From: Alphaproteobacteria bacterium
GTDB taxonomy: Bacteria > Pseudomonadota > Alphaproteobacteria > Geminicoccales > Geminicoccaceae
DNA: 7,978 nt
NCBI GenBank assembly: GCA_026984595.1
Contig: JALSRW010000544.1
Span: 1 to 7,978 of the forward strand
Direction: 5' to 3'
How positions within the stretch are numbered: the first letter of the stretch is position 1; each line of letters starts with the position of its first letter. The notes beneath the pieces were generated by a model. It was not told the DNA's origin. It saw only the letters and a list, made by a program, of their open reading frames with translations, and did not search any database. Shown here piece after piece: positions 1 to 6,360 of the stretch. The translations under genes and the position numbers were made by a program.

Positions 1-1
1 C

Positions 2-1147
2 AATGCAACCGGCGAATCGGCGCAGGGCGACTGTGCACTGCTGCCGGGACCGCAGGAACACAGTCTGCGACTCCGCTTTTCGGGTGCCTGGACGCTGCGC
101 GCGCGACTGCCTTCGCTCCAGGAGCTGATGGCGGGGCTGGAGCGGGCGGGGCCCGTGCGACTTTTGCTCTTCGACGGGCGTGGGCTGGAACGCTGGGACA
201 GCCGCTTCGTGGTCACCCTGGCGCGGCTGGAGGCCTGGGCCGGCCAACGCGGCATCGAGATCCGGCAGGAGGCGCTGCCCGAGGGGGTGACGCGTCTCCT
301 GGCCCTGGCCGCCGCCCCGTCCCGCGCCCGCGCGGTCGAGCCGAGCCGCCCTCCGGGTCTGCTGACCCACCTCGGCCTCGCCTTCGCCACGGCCGCCGGA
401 GCGCTCGGCGGGGCGCTCGGCTTCCTCGGCGAGCTGGCCCTCGCCTTCGCCCGCCTGGGGCGCGGCCGGGTACAGTTCGAATGGCGGGATCTGCTCTCCT
501 TCATGCAGCGGACGGGGGCCGATGCCCTGCCCATCGTCAGCCTGATCAGCGTGCTGGTGGGTGTCATCCTGGCCTTCGTCGGTGCCACCCAGCTCGAACG
601 GCTGGGCGCCGAGATCTATGTCGCCAATCTCGTCACCCTGGGCATGGCCCGCGAGATGGGCGCCCTGATGGCGGCGATCATCATGGCCGGGCGCACCGGG
701 GCGGCCTATGCCGCCGAGCTCGGCAGCATGCAGGCCGGCGAGGAAGTCGATGCGCTCCTGACGCTCGGCATCCCGCCGGTCGACTATCTGGTGCTGCCGC
801 GCCTGCTGGCGCTGGCCCTGATGATGCCGCTCCTGGCCCTCTATGCCGATGCGATCGGCATCCTCGGTGGTGCCGTCAGCACCACCCTGCTCTCCGAGGT
901 CACGCTCCTGCAGTATTACGAGCAGAGCCTGAGCTATCTCTCCTTCGCCGATTTCGGGGCGGGTCTCGGCAAGGCCGCCCTGTTCGGCTGGCTGGTGGGC
1001 TATGCCGGTTGCCTCATGGGCATGCGCAGCGGCCGCACCGCCGCCGATGTCGGCCGCGCCACCACCGGTGCGGTGGTCCTCGGCATCGTGCTCATCGTCG
1101 TCGGCGACGCGCTTTTGACCGTGGTCTACTATGCCCTCGACATCTGA
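2..1147 (+). CDS. mlaE: STAS-MlaE fusion: lipid ABC transporter permease (5' partial)
   Basis: Inner-membrane permease of an Mla/MCE phospholipid transporter that works between the inner and outer membranes. The frame stays open to the left edge, and the 42 codons before the ATG at 128 read as the opening strand of a STAS domain (LRLRFSGAWTLRARLP). The true start therefore probably lies outside the window, and 128 is only an internal Met. Numbering from that Met, residues 1-60 complete the STAS domain, with WDSRFV near 23-28 at the usual STAS loop position. In E. coli this domain is the separate protein MlaB. Residues about 115-339 are the MlaE domain, with hydrophobic segments near 135-155, 175-195, 222-245, 280-298 and 313-335. 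They carry the family signature AGRTGAAYAAELGSMQAGEE (187-206), followed by DAL and TLGI. The end overlaps the next gene by 17 bases. Family assignment is firm; the transported lipid is inferred. Confidence 0.9.
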   Translation, partial: NATGESAQGDCALLPGPQEHSLRLRFSGAWTLRARLPSLQELMAGLERAGPVRLLLFDGRGLERWDSRFVVTLARLEAWAGQRGIEIRQEALPEGVTRLLALAAAPSRARAVEPSRPPGLLTHLGLAFATAAGALGGALGFLGELALAFARLGRGRVQFEWRDLLSFMQRTGADALPIVSLISVLVGVILAFVGATQLERLGAEIYVANLVTLGMAREMGALMAAIIMAGRTGAAYAAELGSMQAGEEVDALLTLGIPPVDYLVLPRLLALALMMPLLALYADAIGILGGAVSTTLLSEVTLLQYYEQSLSYLSFADFGAGLGKAALFGWLVGYAGCLMGMRSGRTAADVGRATTGAVVLGIVLIVVGDALLTVVYYALDI

Positions 1148-1949
1148 ACCGGCCAGGTCCACCGTCCCGCCCGGGATCTGCCTCGAGGTCCGCGATCTGG
1201 CGGTGGGCTACGAGGAGCTCGAGGTGCTGCACCATGTCGACTTCGTCGTCCGTCGCCGCGAGATCTTCGTCATCATGGGCGAGAGCGGCTGCGGCAAGAG
1301 TACCCTGATGCGGGCGCTGGTGGGGCTGCTGCCGCCCTCGGCCGGCGAAGTGCGTATCGCCGGTGTTTCGCTCTGGGATCTCGACCCCGACCGACGTGCG
1401 GCATTGCAATCCCGGCTCGGTGTCGCCTTCCAGAGCGGGGCGCTCTGGAGCTCGCTGACCCTCGCCGAGAACCTGGCCCTGCCCTTGCGTCGCCACACCA
1501 CGCTGGATGCCGCAGCGATCGCCGATCTGGTTGCCTATCGGCTGGCTCTGGTGGGGCTCGGTGGTCTCGAGGAATCCTATCCGCACGAGCTTTCCGGCGG
1601 CATGCGCAAGCGGGCGGCGATCGCCCGGGCGTTGGCCCTCGATCCCGAACTCCTGTTCCTCGACGAGCCCACCGCCGGCCTCGATCCGCTCAACGCCCGC
1701 CGTATCGACGAGCTGCTCCTGGAGCTGCGGGCCGGTCTCGGTACCACCATGGTGGTGGTCACCCATGAACTGGCCAGCATTCTGACCATCGCCGACAACT
1801 GCCTGTTTCTCGACATCGAAACGCGGCGCGGCCTCGCCCGGGGCGCGCCCCGCGAGCTCGCCGCCGGCGGCCCGCCCAAGGTCCGCGCCTTTCTCACTCG
1901 CGGTGCGGCCTTTCCCGTCACCGCCAGCGCTCCGGGAGACGGTTCTTGA
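1131..1949 (+). CDS. mlaF: MlaF-type ABC transporter ATP-binding protein
   Basis: Cytoplasmic ATPase that powers the MlaE permease. All nucleotide-binding motifs are intact in the 272 residues: Walker A GESGCGKST (50-58), Q-loop Gln101 in AFQSGALW, ABC signature LSGGM (154-158), Walker B LLFLDEP (174-180), D-loop AGLD (182-185) and switch His212. The FQSGALWSSLT and LSGGMRKRAAIARAL stretches are typical of the MlaF/Ttg2A branch of ABC ATPases. The ATG at 1131 lies inside the end of the permease gene. It leaves a 15-residue leader before the first ABC strand (ICLEVRDLAVGY), and no strong Shine-Dalgarno is visible, so translational coupling to the permease is likely. The stop overlaps the next start. 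Function is firm by family; the gene symbol follows from the operon context. Confidence 0.92.
   Translation: MPSTSEPARSTVPPGICLEVRDLAVGYEELEVLHHVDFVVRRREIFVIMGESGCGKSTLMRALVGLLPPSAGEVRIAGVSLWDLDPDRRAALQSRLGVAFQSGALWSSLTLAENLALPLRRHTTLDAAAIADLVAYRLALVGLGGLEESYPHELSGGMRKRAAIARALALDPELLFLDEPTAGLDPLNARRIDELLLELRAGLGTTMVVVTHELASILTIADNCLFLDIETRRGLARGAPRELAAGGPPKVRAFLTRGAAFPVTASAPGDGS
1933..1937 (+). promoter_or_regulatory. Shine-Dalgarno that fixes the TTG start of the MCE gene
   Basis: GGGAG lies 8 bases before TTG at 1946, inside the end of the ATPase gene. The first coded residues after this TTG (SRRADPRLIGAFVLG) lead straight into the expected membrane anchor, with no ATG or GTG better placed. 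This supports the unusual TTG start. Confidence 0.6.
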
Positions 1950-2947
1950 GCAGACGCGCGGATCCCCGCCTGATCGGAGCCTTCGTCCTCGGCGCCCTGC
2001 TGCTGCTCCTGGCTCTGGTGGTGGCGGTGGGCGGCGGGCGTCTCTTCTCGCGCACCGAGCGCTTCGTGATCCGCTTCGACGAATCGGTGAAAGGCCTGCG
2101 GCGCGGGGCGACGGTGGCGTTTCGCGGGGTGCCGGTGGGCACGGTGGTGGAGATCGCCGCCGAATACGATGTGGCCACCGGCGCGCTGCGGGTGCCGGTG
2201 ATCATCGAGATCGCCCCCGACCGCATCCACCTCACCGGTGAGGGCACGGGGCGGATCGAGGATCTGATCGCCGCCGGCCTGCGCGCCCGTCTGCAGCTCG
2301 AAAGCCTGCTCACCGGCCAGCTCTATGTGGCCCTCGATCTGTTCCCGCAGGCACCGCCGCCACCGCGGACCGAGCCCGGCGAACTGCCGGAGATCCCGGC
2401 CCTGCCCTCGCCCCTCGCCCAACTGACCCGCTCCCTCGACGAGGTGACGGCGGCACTGCCGACCACCGTCGATCGCTTCAACCGGGTTCTCGAACGTACG
2501 GAGCGGATGCTGAGTGCCCCCAATCTGGCGCGCATCGAAGCGCTGCTCGAACATGGCGCCGGCGCCGCGGGCCAACTGGAAACGGTGCTCCGGAAAGTGC
2601 CGGGGCTGCTCACCGAACTCGACCGGACCGCCCGCGCCACCACCCGGCTCGCGGAGACCCTGACCGCGCGGCTGGAAACACGCGACGCCCAGCTCGAGAA
2701 GGTGTTGGCGGATGTCGCCGATGCGTCACGCGAAGTCGCGAGAATGTCCCGGCAACTGCGCCTGCTGGTTGAGGAAAATCGCGCTTCCATCAAGGATTTC
2801 ACCGACACCGGCCTGCCCCTGCTGACCGGACTGATCGAGGATGCGACACGGATGGTCAACGAACTTCAGAGCCTGCTGCGCGATATCCGCCAGGATCCCG
2901 CCCGCTTCTTCTTCGGCGATCGTCTGTCGCAGGGCGTGCGGCCATGA
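1946..2947 (+). CDS. mlaD: MlaD-type MCE domain protein
   Basis: Inner-membrane-anchored, periplasmic substrate-binding subunit of the Mla transporter. MCE domains form hexameric rings with a hydrophobic pore for lipid. The start is TTG at 1946, chosen because it overlaps the ATPase stop (TTGA) and sits 8 bases after GGGAG (1933-1937). Residues about 9-30 form one membrane anchor. The MCE domain follows at about 38-132, with RFDESVKGLRRGATVAFRGV and GVPVGTVVEI. A proline-rich linker (136-155) leads to a long helical region (about 157-315) with heptad-like spacing. The C-terminus ends DPARFFFGDR, a motif common in single-MCE proteins of this type. At 333 residues it is far longer than E. coli MlaD (about 183), the extra being the helical tail. 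It overlaps the lipoprotein gene by ATGA. Confidence 0.9.
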   Translation: MSRRADPRLIGAFVLGALLLLLALVVAVGGGRLFSRTERFVIRFDESVKGLRRGATVAFRGVPVGTVVEIAAEYDVATGALRVPVIIEIAPDRIHLTGEGTGRIEDLIAAGLRARLQLESLLTGQLYVALDLFPQAPPPPRTEPGELPEIPALPSPLAQLTRSLDEVTAALPTTVDRFNRVLERTERMLSAPNLARIEALLEHGAGAAGQLETVLRKVPGLLTELDRTARATTRLAETLTARLETRDAQLEKVLADVADASREVARMSRQLRLLVEENRASIKDFTDTGLPLLTGLIEDATRMVNELQSLLRDIRQDPARFFFGDRLSQGVRP

Positions 2948-3606
2948 ACGGGAACGACGGCCGCCTCGGGCTCCGGCGTCGCCGGCTGCTGCGGCTCGGG
3001 ACCGTCGCGGCACCGGCCCTGCTCGCCTCCTGTGCGACGCTGCCGCGGCCGGGACCGCCACCGCGGGTGTTCCGCCTCACCCCCAAGACCACCTTTCCGG
3101 AAGGCCTGGCGGCGGTCGAATGGTCGCTGGCGGTGAGCGAGCCGCTGGCCGAGCGGGCATTGGATACCGACCGCATCGCGTTCGTGCGGGACGGCACCGA
3201 GATCGCCTATTTCGCCGACGCGGTGTGGTCCGATCGGGTACCCGGCCTGATCCAGATCCTCCTGGTCCAATCCTTTCTGGCATCCGGCGCCATCGCCGCC
3301 GTCGGCACCGATCGCGACCCGCTGCGTCCGGACTATCTGTTGCGCTCGGTGCTGACCGCCTTCCAGGTGCGGGAAACTGCGGCCCGGCAGCGCATGGCCA
3401 CGGTCTCGCTGACCGCAACCCTGCTGCGCATGCCCCGGCGGCGGGTGGTGGCGGTGGAACGCTTCGCGGCCGAATACGCGATCGCCGCGCGCCGCATGGA
3501 AGCGGTGGTCGAAGCCTTCGACGAGGCTCTGGGCAAGGTGCTGAAACGGGTGGTCCTGTGGACCCTGCATGTCGGCGAGGCCGACCATCTGCGGGCCAGC
3601 GGCTGA
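2944..3606 (+). CDS. ABC-type transport auxiliary lipoprotein (PqiC-like)
   Basis: Predicted periplasmic lipoprotein of the ABC-transport auxiliary family (PF03886), which includes E. coli PqiC. Members of this family accompany MCE proteins and are thought to form the outer-membrane end of the lipid path. The 220-residue product starts with a basic region (RRRRLLRL, 11-18), a hydrophobic stretch and a lipobox LASC (27-30), so Cys30 would be the lipidated first residue. Mature-domain hallmarks are VFRLTPK near 42-48, the EIAYFADAVW stretch, then LVQSFLASGAIAAV, and a long C-terminal helix. The arginine cluster is also compatible with a Tat signal. The ATG overlaps the stop of the MCE gene (ATGA at 2944-2947), so it is the last gene of the operon. 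Residue 31 is Ala, not Asp, which does not favour inner-membrane retention by the E. coli +2 rule. Confidence 0.85.
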   Translation: MNGNDGRLGLRRRRLLRLGTVAAPALLASCATLPRPGPPPRVFRLTPKTTFPEGLAAVEWSLAVSEPLAERALDTDRIAFVRDGTEIAYFADAVWSDRVPGLIQILLVQSFLASGAIAAVGTDRDPLRPDYLLRSVLTAFQVRETAARQRMATVSLTATLLRMPRRRVVAVERFAAEYAIAARRMEAVVEAFDEALGKVLKRVVLWTLHVGEADHLRASG

Positions 3607-3654
3607 CCGCGCGCCATCGGGGCTTTCGCCCGAGGCGGCGAGGCACTACCTGTT

Positions 3655-3666
3655 GTGCAGTTGCAC
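3655..3666. promoter_or_regulatory. Short palindrome upstream of the GST gene (possible operator)
   Basis: GTGCA-GT-TGCAC is a perfect 5+2+5 inverted repeat in the 126-base gap between the lipoprotein and glutathione transferase genes. It lies 66 bases before the GST start. No convincing -35/-10 pair is visible around it. A regulator site is possible, but a 12-base palindrome can arise by chance. Confidence 0.25.
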
Positions 3667-3732
3667 GGCCGGATCACGGGCGCCGCCCTCCGGCCCCGGT
3701 GAACTACCGAGAACGACGGGGGAGAACGAGAG

Positions 3733-4347
3733 ATGCGTCTGCACAGCAATCCGGCATCGCCCTTCGGACGCAAGGTCATGGTCTCGGCCCACGAGCTGGG
3801 CCTCGCCGAGCGCATCACGGTCGACGATCATCTCCTGTCGCCGGTCGAGCCCAGCGCCGCCGTGATCGCCGACAATCCGCTGGGCAAGCTTCCCACTCTC
3901 GTCCTCGACAACGGCCACGCGCTCTACGATTCCCGCGTCATCTGCGAATATCTCGACCATCTGGCCGGCGGCAACCGGTTGTTTCCGCAGGCCGGCGAGG
4001 CGCGCTGGCGGACGCTCACCCTGCAGGCGCTGGGCGACGGCATGATGGATGCCGCCCTTCTCGCCCGCTACGAGACCTTCCTGCGGCCCGAGGAGCTGCG
4101 CTGGCAGGCCTGGGTCGAGCATCAGAAGCTGAAGGTGCAGCGCGGTCTCGACTGGCTGGAACGGAATGTCGACCAGCTCGCCGAGGAGCCGGATATCGGC
4201 AGCATTACCATCGGCTGTGCGCTGGGCTATCTCGATTTCCGCTTCGGCGCCGACAAGTGGCGCGACGGCCGTGCCCGGCTCGCCGCCTGGTTCGCGCGCT
4301 TTGCGGCCCGCCCCTCGATGCAGGCCACCACGCCCCGGCAGATGTAG
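3733..4347 (+). CDS. Glutathione S-transferase family protein (YibF-like)
   Basis: Cytosolic GST-fold protein of 204 residues, the usual length. The N-terminal thioredoxin-like domain (about 1-80) begins MRLHSNPASPFGRKV, where Ser9 of SPFGRK stands at the catalytic position of Ser/Cys-type bacterial GSTs. It contains the cis-proline motif NPLGKLPTL (about 48-56) and the glutathione-carboxylate motif as YDSRVICEYLD, with DS at the usual (E/D)S position. The all-helical C-terminal domain carries LGDGMMDAALL and SITIGCALGYLDFRF, which matches the helix-6 core of E. coli YibF-type proteins as I recall them. A strong Shine-Dalgarno GGGGGAG (3718-3724) lies 8 bases before the ATG. It starts 126 bases after the Mla operon and is probably a separate unit. 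The substrate cannot be told. Confidence 0.9.
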   Translation: MRLHSNPASPFGRKVMVSAHELGLAERITVDDHLLSPVEPSAAVIADNPLGKLPTLVLDNGHALYDSRVICEYLDHLAGGNRLFPQAGEARWRTLTLQALGDGMMDAALLARYETFLRPEELRWQAWVEHQKLKVQRGLDWLERNVDQLAEEPDIGSITIGCALGYLDFRFGADKWRDGRARLAAWFARFAARPSMQATTPRQM

Positions 4348-4417
4348 GGAGGCCGGGAGCGACCCTGCGCCGGCACGGGCAGGCCACGCACCGGTCCGTC
4401 CGGTTCGCGAGGCCGCG

Positions 4418-4445
4418 TTGCGCTGTTCCCCGGGCGTGCTACATT
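4418..4445 (+). promoter_or_regulatory. Candidate promoter of the toxin-antitoxin operon
   Basis: TTGCGC (4418-4423) and TACATT (4440-4445) are separated by 16 bases and lie 20 bases before the antitoxin ATG. They match the sigma-70 consensus only partly (3/6 and 4/6), but position and spacing are right. The strength of this call rests on location more than on sequence. Confidence 0.4.
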
Positions 4446-4452
4446 GGGCACG
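4435..4452. promoter_or_regulatory. Inverted repeat over the -10 region (possible antitoxin operator)
   Basis: CGTGC (4435-4439) and GCACG (4448-4452) form perfect 5-base arms around an 8-base spacer that contains the candidate -10 box. RelB/DinJ antitoxins autoregulate by binding palindromes at their own promoters through a ribbon-helix-helix domain, so the location fits. The arms are short and the sequence is GC-rich, so chance is possible. Confidence 0.35.
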
Positions 4453-4465
4453 AAAGGAAGCAGCG

Positions 4466-4723
4466 ATGGCCAAGACAGACACGGTTCGTGCCCGCGTCGA
4501 GCCCGAGCTCAAGGCGGAAGCGGAAACCATTCTGCGCGCGCTCGGATTGACACCGGCCGAGGCGATCCGCCTGTTCTACCGGCAGGTGGCGCTGCGTCGC
4601 GGATTGCCCTTTGCCGTTGAAATTCCCAACGCCGAGACGCGGGATGCCATGCGCGAGGCGCGCGAGCGCGAGAACCTCACCGAGTGGTCGAGCCTCGACG
4701 CTCTGAAGCGCGCCCATGGCTGA
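4466..4723 (+). CDS. dinJ: RelB/DinJ-family antitoxin
   Basis: Antitoxin of a type II toxin-antitoxin pair. It should bind and neutralise the YafQ-like toxin encoded next to it and repress the shared promoter. The 85-residue product matches the DinJ layout. An N-terminal ribbon-helix-helix DNA-binding part (about 4-45) starts TDTVRARVEPELKAEAE and has a helical stretch ALGLTPAEAIRLFYRQVA. Then comes RGLPFAVEIPNAET (45-58), which matches the ALPFDLREPN region of E. coli DinJ, and a charged C-terminal toxin-wrapping tail. The ATG at 4466 is chosen over upstream in-frame ATGs because GGAAG (4456-4460) precedes it and the family N-terminus begins there; the longer frame would run into the GST gene. 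Its last base is the first base of the toxin start. Confidence 0.9.
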   Translation: MAKTDTVRARVEPELKAEAETILRALGLTPAEAIRLFYRQVALRRGLPFAVEIPNAETRDAMREARERENLTEWSSLDALKRAHG

Positions 4724-4992
4724 TGCTCCGCCTCGCGACGACCAGGCGGTTCGAGCGCGATCTCAAGCGCGTCAGGCGGCGCCGCAAGGATCTCGACAAG
4801 CTGTGGTCGGTCGTCGAACGACTGCTCCAGGGCCAGCCCTTGGACCGTAGTCACCGCATCCACCGGCTTTCCGGCAGATGGGCCGATTTCTGGGAGTGTC
4901 ATCTGGAACCGGACTGGCTCCTTATCTGGATCGAAAACGAAGATGAGCTGGTGCTGGTCCGAACCGGGAGCCATTCCGATTTGTTCGGATGA
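4723..4992 (+). CDS. yafQ: YafQ-family mRNA interferase toxin
   Basis: RelE-superfamily toxin; the E. coli relative cleaves mRNA on the ribosome. The 89-residue product keeps every residue I can align with the YafQ active site: His47 in RIHRL, then His60, Asp64 and Trp65 in ECHLEPDW, then His84 and Phe88 in TGSHSDLF. It should therefore be catalytically competent. The N-terminal helical pair is very basic (RRFERDLKRVRRRRKDLDK). The ATG at 4723 overlaps the antitoxin stop by one base (TGATG). It is preferred to the ATG at 4684, because the family begins at this point and the overlap is typical for these pairs. The stop is 24 bases before the nuclease gene. Confidence 0.92.
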   Translation: MLRLATTRRFERDLKRVRRRRKDLDKLWSVVERLLQGQPLDRSHRIHRLSGRWADFWECHLEPDWLLIWIENEDELVLVRTGSHSDLFG

Positions 4993-5016
4993 GCAACAGT
5001 AGGGAGTTCGTCCGCC

Positions 5017-6288
5017 ATGGCGAGTGATTCGCGAAACCGGCTGTTCTGCGAAGGCGATCTCGATGGCCTGTTGTGGACACAAACACGAAGCATCCCCGAA
5101 ATCGTTAGCAGTATCCCAACAGATCAGTTTCTAGGATCGACGGACCAACGCTTGGTACACCATCTGGTATCCCGGCTTCGCATTGTGCCTCTCACGCTAT
5201 ACGAGGATAATGCCGAGATGGAGCAGAACGAGACTCTGGTGGACGTGAGCGGTGACCGGACCCGTTATTGGAGCACCGATTTTGACGGACCTCGGATGGT
5301 TCCCGCTACGGAAGTAATCATCACGATCCCATACACTGGCGATCCTCAGTTATGGAAGCTAAAACCCAATCCATGTCGCCATAGCTTCCCTGTAGGAAGC
5401 ATCACGCCCCCTCGCGGCGAACAAGCCGGCACGCTCATCATCACCATCATCAAGCCACATGATGCCGATGAAGAACAGTTCCGCAAGGAGCTTGATAAAA
5501 CGCTTTCAGATGTTCATGATCACATCAAAACCCAACGCGGACAAGTCGAGCGTCACAATGACGAACTCCCCGAGCACATCCGGGCCGCAATCGATGCCCG
5601 GCGCCAGCGCCTGCAACAACACGAAGGCCTGTCCGCTGTCCTGGCCATCCCCCTAAAGCGGAGAGAAGGCGCCCCGCCCATCAAACCCATTAAGGTCGAG
5701 GAGAAGATCACTAAACCATTGCCGCCTCCGTCCAAGTCCGGCTGCAAACCCGAACCCGGCATAACCGACGAGTTATACGACAACATCCTCGCCATCATCC
5801 GGCACGAAGGACGGACGTTCGAGACCGCACCGGCGACCTTCGCCAAATTCAAAGAGAACGAATTGCGGGAGGTCATTCTCGCCCATCTGAACGGGCATTA
5901 CCAAGGCGGCGCTACGGGGGAGACGTTCCGCAAATCCGGCAAAACAGATATCCGCATAGAAGACCAAGAGCGAGCAGCATTCATCGGGGAATGCAAGGTG
6001 TGGAGAGGTACCAAGCAACTCCTCCAAGCGGTGGACCAACTGCTCGGCTACCTGACATGGAGGGACTGTAAGGCGAGCCTCATCATCTTCAACAAGGACA
6101 CCAAAGGTTTCACGAGACTACTCAAGACCGTCCGAGAAGCACTTTCCATGCACCCGCTGTTAGTAAATTATTGCGGAGAACAACGCCGTGGAGAGTGGCG
6201 CTATGTTTTTCGCTCCGCGGAAGACGAAGAGCGCCATATTCTTGTCCATGTGTTTTTGTTCAACATATGTCATAACGAGCGATCGTGA
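5017..6288 (+). CDS. Uncharacterised protein with C-terminal PD-(D/E)XK nuclease domain
   Basis: I do not recognise a named family for this 423-residue protein. The C-terminal domain (about 250-418) has the layout of a PD-(D/E)XK nuclease. A helix contains Glu282, followed by GETFRKSGKTD with the candidate metal-binding Asp311. A hydrophobic strand ends in ECK (Glu325, Lys327), and a helix LLQAVDQLLGYLTW carries Gln341. The FIGECKVW strand resembles Mrr-like and related restriction folds. The N-terminal 150 residues have no clear match. Residues about 150-205 are helical and charged (possible coiled coil), and a proline- and lysine-rich linker spans about 213-248. AGGGAG (5001-5006) lies 10 bases before the ATG. 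Sampled rows inside the gene are 29/60 G+C against 40-41/60 in flanking genes, which suggests transfer. A role in defence against foreign DNA is inference. Confidence 0.8.
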   Translation: MASDSRNRLFCEGDLDGLLWTQTRSIPEIVSSIPTDQFLGSTDQRLVHHLVSRLRIVPLTLYEDNAEMEQNETLVDVSGDRTRYWSTDFDGPRMVPATEVIITIPYTGDPQLWKLKPNPCRHSFPVGSITPPRGEQAGTLIITIIKPHDADEEQFRKELDKTLSDVHDHIKTQRGQVERHNDELPEHIRAAIDARRQRLQQHEGLSAVLAIPLKRREGAPPIKPIKVEEKITKPLPPPSKSGCKPEPGITDELYDNILAIIRHEGRTFETAPATFAKFKENELREVILAHLNGHYQGGATGETFRKSGKTDIRIEDQERAAFIGECKVWRGTKQLLQAVDQLLGYLTWRDCKASLIIFNKDTKGFTRLLKTVREALSMHPLLVNYCGEQRRGEWRYVFRSAEDEERHILVHVFLFNICHNERS

Positions 6289-6300
6289 GGTCCGCGAGCC

Positions 6301-6353
6301 GAGCCCCGCACTGATAGCGGGCGAGCGCGGGGTTCAAAAATAAGTGCCCGCTC
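6301..6353. repeat. Overlapping GC-rich inverted repeats in the convergent gap
   Basis: The 72-base gap between the convergent nuclease and permease genes can fold in several exclusive ways. Option one pairs GAGCCCCGC (6301-6309) with GCGGGGTTC (6327-6335), including one G-T pair. Option two pairs CCCGC (6305-6309) with GCGGG (6317-6321). Option three pairs AGCGGGC (6316-6322) with GCCCGCT (6346-6352). On the + strand an A-run (AAAAATAA), not a T-run, follows the first hairpin, so it is not a canonical terminator in either direction. Transcription from both sides must nevertheless end near here. Confidence 0.4.
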
Positions 6354-6360
6354 CCCCCCC

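Noticed and set aside
1577..2575. A 332-codon open frame on the - strand
   Set aside because: It is antisense to the well-supported ATPase and MCE genes and has low-complexity, motif-free composition.
3614..3634. Possible terminator hairpin after the lipoprotein gene
   Set aside because: CGGG/CCCG gives only about four pairs and no T-run follows.
4166..4465. Longer antitoxin start within the GST gene
   Set aside because: The added 100 residues are an alternate frame of the GST and the gap. The RelB/DinJ N-terminus and a Shine-Dalgarno sit at 4466.
2841..4550. A 569-codon open frame on the + strand
   Set aside because: It runs out of frame through the MCE end, the whole lipoprotein gene and the GST gene. 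Its product is Arg/Ala/Pro/Gly-rich with no motif, as expected from an alternate frame of GC-rich DNA.
4684..4722. Longer toxin start at 4684
   Set aside because: It would add 13 residues inside the antitoxin gene. YafQ proteins begin near the ATG at 4723, which overlaps the antitoxin stop.
6323..6353. tRNA-like T-arm (GGTTCAAAA) as an integration-site remnant
   Set aside because: The matching 3' arm is too far away, the loop would be about 15 bases, and there is no acceptor stem or anticodon arm.
6353..6360. C8 run as a phase-variation switch
   Set aside because: It lies just outside the permease stop codon and in no coding frame or promoter, so length changes would not alter a protein.
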